A stretch of DNA of 18,754 nucleotides, taken from Pseudomonadota bacterium (lineage in GTDB: Bacteria; Pseudomonadota; Gammaproteobacteria; Burkholderiales; Thiobacillaceae). The stretch covers positions 1 to 18,754 of the forward strand of contig JAJYXA010000493.1 in the NCBI GenBank assembly GCA_021791235.1. The letters are read 5' to 3'. Position 1 is the stretch's first letter. The number at the start of each line of letters is the position of its first letter. The position numbers were made by a program, and so were the translations under genes. Below are positions 1 through 7,312 of this stretch, piece by piece. The notes under the pieces are model-generated. The model made no database searches. It had not been told where the DNA came from and worked only from the letters and a program-made list of their open reading frames with translations.

Positions 1-1240
1 CCGCCGCCGGGTTGAGGGTGTGGAAGGGTTTCTTGCCCGGCTTCAAGGCCAGCAGATGATCGCGTTCCAGGCTGAAGGAGGAACCGCGGTTCTGCCAGTT
101 GATGCCGGTCGCTGGCAGCACCACGCCGCTGCCGTACTCGTGGTAGATGCTCTGGATGAAGGACACCGCCAGGCCGTCGTTATCCACCGTGCCCATCCAG
201 ACGGTGTCGCCCGAGCGCGACTTGCCGCCCCAGGGCAGGGCTCTGTCCGGGCGGATCGCCGCGGCCAGCTGCTCCAGCCTGCCGGCTGCCAGCAGTTCGG
301 CGGGATCGACGCGCATCTCGGCCGGATCGGCGAGGTGGGCGTCGCGCAGCAAGAAGGCCTGCTTGGTGGCCTCGACGCACAGATGGATGTGGTCGGCGCT
401 GTCGGGAACGACGCGCTCGATGCCGGCGCGCTCCAGCAACGCCAGGATCGCCAGCGAGATCGCTCCCTGGGTCGGCGGCACCAGGTTGTACGCGGTGCCG
501 CATCGCAACTCGAGCGCCAGCGGCGCGCATTCCCGGGGGCGGTAGGCTTCGAGGTCGGCGAGCGTCAGCAGCGCCCCCACCGCCGCGAAGTCGGCGGCGA
601 TCTCCCGGGCCAGGGCGCCGCGGTAGTAGCTGTCCAGGCCGTCGCGCACCAGCTGCTTCAGCACGCGACCCAGCTTGGGCTGCACGAAGCGGCTGCCGGG
701 GGCGGGCACCTGGCCGCCGGGCAGGAAGCCGTCGGCGAAACCGGGCAGCGGCTCCAGTTCGGCGCGTTTCTGAGCGGTGGCCGAAGCCTGGCTCACGGTC
801 ACCGGCACGCCCTCCTCGGCGTAGCCGATGGCGTCGGCCAGCAGACGAGCGAGCGGCATCCCGCCGCCCAATCGCGCCGATACGTCCAGCGCCTGCCGCC
901 AGCCGCCGACCGTGCCGGCCACGGTGTTCATCGCCAGCGGGCCGCGCGTCGGGATCTTCGCCAGCCCGCGCTCGCGGTAGGCGTCTATGCTGGCCGCCGC
1001 TGCCGCCGGGCCGCAGGCGTCGATGGCGATCGGCGCGCCGTCATTGGGCGGCACGATCAGCCAGAAGGCATCGCCGCCGAGACCGTTCATGTGCGGGTAG
1101 GCGACGGCGATGGTGGCGGCCGCCGCCACCATCGCCTCGATGGCGTTGCCGCCTTCGCGCAGCACCGCCAGGGCGCTCTGCGCCGCCAGCGCGTTGGGCG
1201 CCACCGCCATGCCGTGGCTGGATCGTATGGTCTGGATCAT
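1..1240 (-). CDS. Gamma-glutamyltransferase-family protein (Ntn hydrolase), 3' end outside window
   Basis: The minus-strand reading frame is open from an ATG at 1240 to the left edge, giving 413 residues and no stop, so the C-terminus is missing. The N-terminus carries the family pattern GGNAIEAMVAAA followed by NGLGGDAFWL, as in the large subunit of gamma-glutamyltranspeptidases. Further on, SGDTVWMGTVDNDG contains the threonine (about residue 346) expected to become the nucleophile after autoprocessing. Known enzymes of the family cleave gamma-glutamyl bonds (glutathione and similar) or acylate cephalosporins. No signal peptide is visible: the protein starts directly at the catalytic fold, so it is probably cytoplasmic. 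Family members are usually 530-580 residues, so about a quarter is missing. It is divergent from the glycine-zipper gene. The substrate cannot be told from sequence, and a relative with another amidase specificity is possible. The Shine-Dalgarno before the ATG is weak, so the start is moderately sure. Confidence 0.88.
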   Translation of the reverse strand, partial: MIQTIRSSHGMAVAPNALAAQSALAVLREGGNAIEAMVAAAATIAVAYPHMNGLGGDAFWLIVPPNDGAPIAIDACGPAAAAASIDAYRERGLAKIPTRGPLAMNTVAGTVGGWRQALDVSARLGGGMPLARLLADAIGYAEEGVPVTVSQASATAQKRAELEPLPGFADGFLPGGQVPAPGSRFVQPKLGRVLKQLVRDGLDSYYRGALAREIAADFAAVGALLTLADLEAYRPRECAPLALELRCGTAYNLVPPTQGAISLAILALLERAGIERVVPDSADHIHLCVEATKQAFLLRDAHLADPAEMRVDPAELLAAGRLEQLAAAIRPDRALPWGGKSRSGDTVWMGTVDNDGLAVSFIQSIYHEYGSGVVLPATGINWQNRGSSFSLERDHLLALKPGKKPFHTLNPAA

Positions 1241-1435
1241 CGCTTGAGCTCGTCTGGTTCGGGCCGTCAGTCTAGCGCTTCGCCGCTTGAGCTTTCCAGC
1301 GCCTGGCCACGACCCGGAGTTGTAAGAGTTCATGTCCGCGGTATTCGTTTTTCGGGCTCGACCGTTTTATCGGGTAACGGCAGGGCCGGGTCCTGGAATT
1401 CCTTCGGGCTTCCCCTAAACGAACGGAGGTGGAAA

Positions 1436-1879
1436 ATGCAAACGAGAAAATGCTTGGTTGCGGCGGGCGTCGTCCTGGCTGCGAGCGCGGGCTTCGTACC
1501 GGCGGCGTCGGCGGACAGCGATGGGCTGCTCGCGGCCATCGTCGGCGCGGGCCTGGGGGCCGGCATCGGCCAGAGCCTGGGCGGGCGCAACGGCGCCTGG
1601 GTCGGCGGCGCGGTGGGCGCCGCCACCGGCGCTGCGCTCGCCGCCGACGACCGCGGCTACCGGAGGGGCGGCTACTACGGTCCTCCCCCCGTCTATGCGG
1701 CGCCGGTCTATCGTCCCCAACCGGTCGTCGTCACGACGCCTTACCCGGTGGTCGCCTATCGCTACGAAGGCTACGACGGGCGCTATTGGCGCGAGCACCG
1801 CGAGCGTGAGGAACGCGAATGGCACGAACGGCGCGAGATGCACGAGCGGCGGGAATACCGGGAGCGCGGCGACGACTGA
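1436..1879 (+). CDS. Secreted glycine-zipper protein with a charged Arg/Glu tail
   Basis: This 147-residue protein starts at an ATG six bases after a good GGAGGT Shine-Dalgarno (1425-1430). Longer upstream reading in this frame is GC-driven and has no family signal. Residues 1-26 look like a Sec signal peptide ending ASA, with mature DSDG. Residues about 30-72 form a glycine zipper (repeated GxxxG, for example GAGLGAGIG and GGAVGAATGAA), known from 17-kDa-antigen-like and YMGG-type envelope proteins, where it makes membrane-spanning or packing helices. A Tyr/Pro-rich stretch follows (about 77-115). The last 35 residues are almost all Arg, Glu, His and Tyr, in repeats like EREEREWHERRE. The single Cys at residue 6 lies too early to be a lipobox. 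It is convergent with the TerC gene, 11 bases away. The function is unknown; an outer-membrane or periplasmic structural or stress role is an inference from the zipper. Confidence 0.85.
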   Translation: MQTRKCLVAAGVVLAASAGFVPAASADSDGLLAAIVGAGLGAGIGQSLGGRNGAWVGGAVGAATGAALAADDRGYRRGGYYGPPPVYAAPVYRPQPVVVTTPYPVVAYRYEGYDGRYWREHREREEREWHERREMHERREYRERGDD

Positions 1880-1890
1880 GCGCGGGCGCG

Positions 1891-3120
1891 TCAGTCGCCG
1901 GGAATGACTTGCTCCAGCCGGCAGACGGTCCTGGGAAAGCTGCCGCCCTCGACGGTGACCGATTTTGCGTCATCGTCGATCACCCGGGTGGGCGGATCGA
2001 AACCGATGGGCGGTACGTTTGCGGGCGGCCTCTCCCACATGATCCTGTTCCTGATCAGGATGCCGGACAGCGCGGTATTGCCGGCCTGGAGTTTCACCTG
2101 CGTGGAGCCGTGGTTGTAGAAAATGACGCTCTCGTAGGGCAGGCAACTGAAGCGCTCCAGCGCCTGGGGCGTGGGCTCGAAGGAAAGGTTCGGTTTCCAG
2201 GGCGAGCTGGGCTGCTCGTTAGCGGTCGCCGCGAAAATCACCACGACCAGGATCGCGATGAAAACGGCCAGTCCCACCGGGATCGCGATGTCCCATCGGG
2301 CTCCCGTTGCCGGCGCCGATGCGGGGGAATGGTCGGCGTGCGCTGCAGCGACGATGGGCGCATGAACGACGGCGGCCGCTTCCGGGCGCGGGGGCCGGAT
2401 CGGCAGGGCGCTGGCTGCCGGCCTGGCGAGCGGGCCCCGCGCCCTGCGCTCGGCCACCAGGCGCCGGCTTTGCATCACCGCCAGGAGCGCGGTCGCGAAG
2501 GGGACCACCAGGGTCAGGGCGGGCGACTGGATATCGATCCAGTGCGCGAGCAGAGGATCGGATACCGCGATGCTGCCGGCGACCCAGCCCAGCAGCGCGC
2601 CGCCCAGGGTGATCAGCTCCGGCGTTCCGTCCATCAAATTGGCCAGCATGCCGCTGCCGAATATCAGCAAGGGCACGCTCAGCACCAGACCCAGCGTCAG
2701 GAAGCCGACGTTGCCCTCGGACACCGCCGCCAGCGCCACCACGTTGTCGAGGCTCATGACCAGATCGGCCGTGACGATGGTCATCACGACCGAAGACAGC
2801 GGCGGGGCTTCCTCGCCGATCAGATTTTCCGCCAGCTCGTTTTCCTTCGTCATCAGATCGATGGCGATCAAGAGCAGGGCAACGGCGCCGACGATTTTCA
2901 GCAGCGGCAGTTCGAGAATGAAGCTGGCGACGAGGGTCAGGAGCACGCGCAGGACGATCCCGGCACCGGCGCCGTAGATCATCGCCTGCCGGCGTTGCTC
3001 CTTCGGCAGGGCTCTGCAGACCAGGGCGATGACCACGGCGTTATCCCCGCTCAGGAGGATGTCGATCAGGAAGATCTGCAGGGAGATTCCCAGGACATGC
3101 AGGCTGCCGTCAAAACCCAT
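1891..3120 (-). CDS. TerC/YjbE-family metal membrane protein with an extra C-terminal membrane-anchored domain
   Basis: This 409-residue protein starts at the ATG at 3120; a TTG at 3129 is an alternative. Residues 1-220 are a TerC-family membrane domain of about seven hydrophobic segments. It has the two paired acidic motifs of the family, LLSGDNAVVIAL (D26/N27) and ADLVMSLDNVVALA (D119, D125/N126). TerC proteins such as E. coli Alx and B. subtilis MeeF/MeeY export Mn2+ or supply it to exported enzymes. Residues 222-275 are an Ala/Pro-rich linker. About 278-300 is a further membrane segment, and 301-409 a soluble tail with two cysteines (in SCLPY and TVCRLE). YjbE-family members usually end after the first part, so the tail is an unusual addition. 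It is last in the likely uppP-hflK-hflC-NRAMP-terC operon, 33 bases after the NRAMP stop. TerC assignment is firm; the Mn substrate and the tail role are inferred. Confidence 0.9.
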   Translation of the reverse strand: MGFDGSLHVLGISLQIFLIDILLSGDNAVVIALVCRALPKEQRRQAMIYGAGAGIVLRVLLTLVASFILELPLLKIVGAVALLLIAIDLMTKENELAENLIGEEAPPLSSVVMTIVTADLVMSLDNVVALAAVSEGNVGFLTLGLVLSVPLLIFGSGMLANLMDGTPELITLGGALLGWVAGSIAVSDPLLAHWIDIQSPALTLVVPFATALLAVMQSRRLVAERRARGPLARPAASALPIRPPRPEAAAVVHAPIVAAAHADHSPASAPATGARWDIAIPVGLAVFIAILVVVIFAATANEQPSSPWKPNLSFEPTPQALERFSCLPYESVIFYNHGSTQVKLQAGNTALSGILIRNRIMWERPPANVPPIGFDPPTRVIDDDAKSVTVEGGSFPRTVCRLEQVIPGD

Positions 3121-3153
3121 AGGCCACAATTCCGTCAGTTCCGGGGCCGGCGC

Positions 3154-4398
3154 TCATCCGAGTGCGCCCATCAGCCCCGCATACAGCCCCAGCCCACCGG
3201 TCGCCAGGAACAGGGCGGCGACCGCGACCGCGTAGGCGCCTTCGATGCGCTGCCCTGCCGGCAGGCAATGCCGGGCGAGCCGGTAAAGACACCAGAGCAT
3301 CAGCGGCAGGAGCATGGCGTTGAGCACGCCCATCGCGATCGACAGGCGCACCAGATTGACGCCGGACGCGACCAGCGCCCCGCCCACCGCCAACATCAGC
3401 AGAAAGGAGCCGTAGAAGATCGGCGCTTCTCTCGGGCGGTGCTCCAGCGAGTGGCGCAGGCCGAGAATCTCGCCGATCGACCAGGCCGAGGTCAGGCAAA
3501 CCACGATGGTGGCGACCAGCGCGCCGCCGCTCAGGCCCAGCGCAAATACCAGGTGCCCGAAGGTGCCGCCCAAGTGTTCCGCGAAGGCGGCGGCGATCTG
3601 GGCGACGCTGTCGAGTCCCTGGGTCCGGCTGTCCTTGTAGAAAGTCGCGGCGGCGGCGATGAGCACGGCGGCGGTGATCAGCTGGCTCAGCACCGCCCCG
3701 CCCAGGGTCTCCAGCCGGGACATCTTCAGGTCCTTGACGGTCAGGCCCTTGTCGACGACGGCCGACTGCTGATAGGCCACGGTCCAGGGCATGATGCAGG
3801 TGCCCAGGTTGGCGGCCAGCAGGTACAGGTAATCGTGGTTCGCGAACGGCTGGTCGAGCGCGCCGCGCAGCAGATCGTGATGGGCGCCGACGGCTCTCCA
3901 GGCCACCGCCAGGAAGGCCAGCTCGAATGCGCCCAGGAACAGCGCGGCCTTTTCCAGCGAGTGGTAACTGCCCGAGAGCACCATCGTGAAGATCATCGCC
4001 GCCATGGCCATTACGGTCTGCCAGACCGGAATGCCGAAAATCTGGGCGAGGCCGGCGATGCCGCTCATCTGCATGACCAGGGCGCCGAAGCAACTGATGA
4101 TCAGGGCGGCCATCGTCAATCGGGACAGGAGGGGGCCGAAGCCGCGGGTGATCAGCTCGCCGTAGCCCTTGCCGGTGACCAGTCCCAGCCTCGCCGAGAG
4201 TTCCTGGGCCACGAACAACACCGGGATCAGGGCGAACTGGAACAGCAGCAGCCTGCTGCCCCAGCGCGCCCCGCTCTGCGCGGCGGTGATGACGCTGCCC
4301 GCGTCGGTGTCGGCCAGCATGACCACGATGCCCGGGCCCATCGCCATGGCGAATCTCAGCCAGCGGCTCCGGTCGGCGGCCATGACACCGACGGCCAT
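3154..4398 (-). CDS. Non-canonical NRAMP-family divalent metal transporter (TM6 methionine kept)
   Basis: This 414-residue polytopic membrane protein has about eleven hydrophobic segments. The ATG at 4398 lies one base after the hflC stop (TGA-G-ATG), so translation is probably coupled; a longer frame to 4500 lies wholly inside hflC and is rejected. The NRAMP fold is shown by GPGIVVMLADTDAGS in TM1, QELSARLGLVTGKGYGELI in TM2-3 and NLGTCIMPWTVAYQQ in TM6. Canonical NRAMPs bind metal with Asp and Asn of a TM1 DPGN motif and Met of a TM6 MPH motif. Here TM1 reads DTDAGS (D30, D32), and TM6 keeps Met203 but replaces the His with Trp (MPW). So the metal site is altered but still has a soft ligand. 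Mn2+ or Fe2+ uptake is likely but unproven. It lies between hflC and the TerC gene and resembles the NRAMP at 8761-10029 (shared QQSAVVDKG after TM6). Confidence 0.9.
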   Translation of the reverse strand: MAVGVMAADRSRWLRFAMAMGPGIVVMLADTDAGSVITAAQSGARWGSRLLLFQFALIPVLFVAQELSARLGLVTGKGYGELITRGFGPLLSRLTMAALIISCFGALVMQMSGIAGLAQIFGIPVWQTVMAMAAMIFTMVLSGSYHSLEKAALFLGAFELAFLAVAWRAVGAHHDLLRGALDQPFANHDYLYLLAANLGTCIMPWTVAYQQSAVVDKGLTVKDLKMSRLETLGGAVLSQLITAAVLIAAAATFYKDSRTQGLDSVAQIAAAFAEHLGGTFGHLVFALGLSGGALVATIVVCLTSAWSIGEILGLRHSLEHRPREAPIFYGSFLLMLAVGGALVASGVNLVRLSIAMGVLNAMLLPLMLWCLYRLARHCLPAGQRIEGAYAVAVAALFLATGGLGLYAGLMGALG

Positions 4399-4399
4399 C

Positions 4400-5278
4400 T
4401 CAGCGCCTGACCGCCGCGGGGCCGGACTTGAGGGTACGCAGGAAATCCACATTGGGCGCCAGCAGCAAGGTGGGCGCCGAATTGGCCAGGGCGCCGCCAT
4501 AGGTCAGCAAGGAACGGTAGAACTTGTAGAAACGCGGGTCCTTGCTGTAGGCGGAGGACAGGATCATGTTGGCTTCGGCGTCCGCTTCGCCGCGCGTGAT
4601 GTCGGCCTGGCGTTGCGCCTTGGACAGGATCACCGTGCGCTGGCGATCGGCCGTGGCCATGATCTGCTGCGCCCATTCGGCGCCTTGGGCGCGCAGCTGC
4701 TTGGCCTCGCGCTGGCGTTCGGACTTCATCCGGTCGTAGATGGCCTGGCTGGTTTCGGGCGGCAGGTCGGCCCGGTGGAAGCGCACCTGGGCGACCGAAA
4801 TGCCCATGGCGGCCACCCTGTCGGCGACCTCCTTCTGGATCTGGCCTTCGATTGTGCTGCGCTTTTCCGATAACAGATCGGTCAGGCTGACCTGTCCGAG
4901 CTCGCGGCGCAGCGACGAGTTGACGATCTGGGACAGGATGGCGCGCGCCTGTTCGTTGGTATGGACGGCCTGGTAGAAGCGCAGGGAATCGGAAATCCGG
5001 TAGATCGTGTAGGGGTCGACCTCGATGCGTTTCTGGTCACCCAGAATGACCTGCTCGATGCTCGGCGGCATGAATTGCAATCGCTTGTCGAAATAGACGA
5101 CCGAGTCGACGAAGGGCTGGATGAAATGCAGCCCGGCCCGGGTCACCACCCGTCGCGGCGCGCCCAGCCGGATGACCAGCGCCTGCTGGGTCTCGGCCAG
5201 GGTAAAAAAACAATTAGAGAGCAGCCACAGCAGGGCGATGCCCGACAAGGCGGCGATCAGTCCGAGTCTCCGGCTCAT
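4400..5278 (-). CDS. hflC: HflC, SPFH-domain membrane protein regulating FtsH
   Basis: This 292-residue protein has one N-terminal membrane anchor (about 6-26) followed by a periplasmic SPFH/band-7 domain. Diagnostic stretches are AETQQALVIRLGAPRRVV, the segment GDQKRIEVDPYTIYRI, and RMKSERQREAKQLRAQG leading into a long Glu/Ala-rich helix. The C-terminal FYRSLLTYGGAL also matches HflC. In E. coli, HflC pairs with HflK in a large membrane cage around the ATP-dependent metalloprotease FtsH and modulates its access to membrane substrates. The ATG at 5278 overlaps the hflK stop by four bases (ATGA), a normal arrangement for this pair. The stop at 4400 is one base from the NRAMP start. The usual neighbours hfq, hflX and purA are absent here, so this may be a second or relocated copy. 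Length fits the family. Confidence 0.96.
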   Translation of the reverse strand: MSRRLGLIAALSGIALLWLLSNCFFTLAETQQALVIRLGAPRRVVTRAGLHFIQPFVDSVVYFDKRLQFMPPSIEQVILGDQKRIEVDPYTIYRISDSLRFYQAVHTNEQARAILSQIVNSSLRRELGQVSLTDLLSEKRSTIEGQIQKEVADRVAAMGISVAQVRFHRADLPPETSQAIYDRMKSERQREAKQLRAQGAEWAQQIMATADRQRTVILSKAQRQADITRGEADAEANMILSSAYSKDPRFYKFYRSLLTYGGALANSAPTLLLAPNVDFLRTLKSGPAAVRR

Positions 5279-6297
5279 GGCGCCTTCCCCTTCGCGCCGG
5301 CCGGGTCCCGGTCATTGAGCTGCATGTAGGGAACGACGCTGGCGCCGCCCTTGCCCGTGGCGTCGATCATGACCCGCTTGGCCTTCTTGAGCATGTTGTC
5401 GACGCCCTCGAGATAGAGGCGCCAGGCCGTCACGTCCTGGTGCTTGCGATAACTCGCGTCGAGCGCCGAAAAGCTCTTCGCCTTGCCCTGGGCCAGATCG
5501 ACGACCTGCGCCTGATAGGCGTCGGCATCCTGCACGGTCTTATCGGCTTCGCCGCGCGCCTTGGGCAGGATGTCGTTGCTGTAGGCCTGGGCTTCGTTGC
5601 GCAGCCGCTCCTGGTCCGCCTTGGCGCGCTGGACATCGTTGAAGGCATCGATCACCTCGACCGGCGGGTCTACCCGCTGGAGCTGTACCTGGGTGATCAG
5701 GACCCCCGCGTGTTCGTCGTCGAGTATGGACTGCAGCAGATCGTGCGTCTGCTCCGCGACCTGCTTGCGCTTGTCCGACATCGCGTCCTGGATCGGGGTG
5801 CGGCTGATGATCTCGCGCAAGGCGCTCTCCGCCGCGATCTTGACGTTCAGTTCCGGATGTCTGACGTTGAACAGGAATTGCCCGGCGTCCTTGATCTTCC
5901 AGGACACCGAGCAATCCGCCTCGACGATGTTTTCGTCGCCGGTCAGCATCTGCCGCGAATGCGACTGGTCGATCGGCGTGTTGCTGCCGCCTAGCCGCAC
6001 TTCGTTGATCTGGGTGATCTTGGGGAGCATCACGGTCTCCAGCGGGAAGGGCAGGTGGAAGTGCAGGCCGGGCTCCTGCGTGGCCACCCAGCGGCCTAGG
6101 CGGAGCACGATGCCTTGCTCGTCGGGCTGCACCTTGTAGATGCCCGACGACAGCCAGACGACCGCCAGCAGCGGCAGCCACAGGCGCCAGCCCTGGTCGC
6201 GCAGTCCGAGGGTATGCAGCTTGTCGCTCAGGAAGCGGCCTGCCCGGCCGAGCGCGCCGGGTTTTTCTGCGGGCGGGATCTGATCGTCGGTTTCCAT
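5275..6297 (-). CDS. hflK: HflK, SPFH-domain partner of HflC
   Basis: This 340-residue protein has a cytoplasmic N-terminus of about 40 residues, one membrane segment (about 41-56, WLPLLAVVWLSSGIY), then the SPFH domain beginning VQPDEQGIVLRLGRW. Other matches are GLHFHLPFPLE, MLTGDENIVEADCSVSWKI, the segment SALREIISRTPIQDAMSDKR, and the coiled-coil start DAFNDVQRAKADQERLRNEA. This is the HflK pattern. The known role is to form, with HflC, the periplasmic cage that binds and modulates FtsH. The N-terminus lacks the long Gly/Asn-rich leader of E. coli HflK, which makes it shorter than the 419-residue E. coli protein. The ATG at 6297 is 40 bases downstream of the uppP stop with no clear terminator between them, so co-transcription with uppP is likely. 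The Shine-Dalgarno is weak. Confidence 0.95.
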   Translation of the reverse strand: METDDQIPPAEKPGALGRAGRFLSDKLHTLGLRDQGWRLWLPLLAVVWLSSGIYKVQPDEQGIVLRLGRWVATQEPGLHFHLPFPLETVMLPKITQINEVRLGGSNTPIDQSHSRQMLTGDENIVEADCSVSWKIKDAGQFLFNVRHPELNVKIAAESALREIISRTPIQDAMSDKRKQVAEQTHDLLQSILDDEHAGVLITQVQLQRVDPPVEVIDAFNDVQRAKADQERLRNEAQAYSNDILPKARGEADKTVQDADAYQAQVVDLAQGKAKSFSALDASYRKHQDVTAWRLYLEGVDNMLKKAKRVMIDATGKGGASVVPYMQLNDRDPAGAKGKAP

Positions 6298-6337
6298 CGT
6301 TAGAACCAGTCGTTGTGAGGGCTGCCAAGAGCCAGCG

Positions 6338-7195
6338 TCAGTGCAGCAATCGGCCGGCGATCAGCACGGTGAGCGAAGCCGCCAGGCAGTAATAGCCGAA
6401 GAAGTGCCAGCGGCCGCGCTCCAGCCAGCGCGACAGCCATTTCAGCGCCACCAGGCCGGCCAGGAAGCTGAAACACATCCCCACCAGGCTGGGCCAGACG
6501 TTGGCGAAGAGGCCGCCCGTCGCCGTCAGCGTCGCTTCATTCGCCTTCAATAGCCGGTAGCCTTCCTTGACGATGACGGCCGGCGTCAATACCACCGCCA
6601 GGGCGAAGCTGAACTCCTCCACGCGCCCCTTGTCCAGGCCGAAGAACAGGCCCGTCGAGATCGTGGCGCCGGAGCGGGAGAAGCCCCGGAAGGGCAGGCA
6701 AAGCCCCTGCACCGCTCCTATCCATACCGACTCGCGCAGCCCGAGCCGGCGGGACATGTCCACAGCCTGCCGTCTTGCCGAGAGGATGATCATCACCCCG
6801 ACCGCGGCCAGACCGACGGCGATCACGGTGGTATTGCCGAACAGGTTTTCGATCTGGGCGTGCGCCGAGCCGCCCATGATCACGCGCTCGATGAAAAACA
6901 TCAGCGCGAGTCCGATGACGCCGGTGAATGCGGTCGCCACCGTCACCCACTTGGCGAACCGCCAGAATTGGCTGGCAGAGGCGAAGTAATGATCCCGCCA
7001 GGAGCGCCAGAAGTAGGCGATGACCGCGAACATGGTCCCGGTGTGGAGCATGACGAGCAGCAGAGTCATCTCCGGCGTGGTCGGATCGATGCCCATCAGC
7101 TTCTCCGCCAGGATGACGTGCGCGGAGCTCGATACGGGAAGCAGCTCGCAGATCCCTTGAATCACGGCCAGCAGGAGAATCTTCAATAAGCTCAT
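6338..7195 (-). CDS. uppP: Undecaprenyl-diphosphatase (BacA/UppP family)
   Basis: This 285-residue integral membrane protein begins MSLLKILLLAVIQG. It has the two inverted BacA motifs: QGICELLPVSSSAH near the N-terminus (E17 and the serine cluster equivalent to EFLPVSS) and RGFSRSGATIS in the second half, with the conserved active-site arginine. The enzyme removes the beta-phosphate of undecaprenyl diphosphate so the lipid carrier can be reused in peptidoglycan and other envelope glycan synthesis; loss or gain changes bacitracin sensitivity. About eight hydrophobic segments are visible and the length is normal for the family. AGGTG lies a few bases before the ATG at 7195. It follows the MgtE-like gene after a 117-base gap and precedes hflK by 40 bases, so it is probably the first gene of the uppP-hflK-hflC-NRAMP-terC transcription unit. 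Confidence 0.95.
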   Translation of the reverse strand: MSLLKILLLAVIQGICELLPVSSSAHVILAEKLMGIDPTTPEMTLLLVMLHTGTMFAVIAYFWRSWRDHYFASASQFWRFAKWVTVATAFTGVIGLALMFFIERVIMGGSAHAQIENLFGNTTVIAVGLAAVGVMIILSARRQAVDMSRRLGLRESVWIGAVQGLCLPFRGFSRSGATISTGLFFGLDKGRVEEFSFALAVVLTPAVIVKEGYRLLKANEATLTATGGLFANVWPSLVGMCFSFLAGLVALKWLSRWLERGRWHFFGYYCLAASLTVLIAGRLLH

Positions 7196-7312
7196 CGGGA
7201 AGCACCTGATCGGTTGGGTACGATATTCTAAATGACCGGCGGCCGGATATAGGGCCGACAGGCGCAGTCCGCGTTGTGCGGATCGCCGGAATTGATCCGG
7301 GGATTGCCGGAT

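Noticed and set aside
20..1435. Long plus-strand frame upstream of the glycine-zipper protein (part of a 619-residue frame)
   Set aside because: It is the GC-driven antisense of the gamma-glutamyltransferase gene. It lacks any family signal, and the real protein has its own Shine-Dalgarno and signal peptide at 1436.
1819..4410. 863-residue plus-strand frame
   Set aside because: It is antisense to the TerC and NRAMP genes. The composition is Gln/His/Gly/Asp-rich, with no domain or hydrophobic pattern; the opposite strand encodes clear membrane proteins.
4399..4500. Upstream extension of the NRAMP gene into hflC
   Set aside because: The added residues are the out-of-frame translation of the hflC 3' end. 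The ATG at 4398, one base after the hflC stop, gives a normal NRAMP N-terminus.
7225..7230. TAGAAT on the minus strand upstream of uppP as a -10 box
   Set aside because: There is no acceptable -35 hexamer at 16-18 bases. A promoter in the 7196-7312 gap is plausible but cannot be placed.
7196..7312. Missing MgtE membrane domain hidden by a frameshift
   Set aside because: The 117 bases after the MgtE-like stop carry no hydrophobic stretch in any minus frame, and uppP begins right after, so there is no room for the domain.
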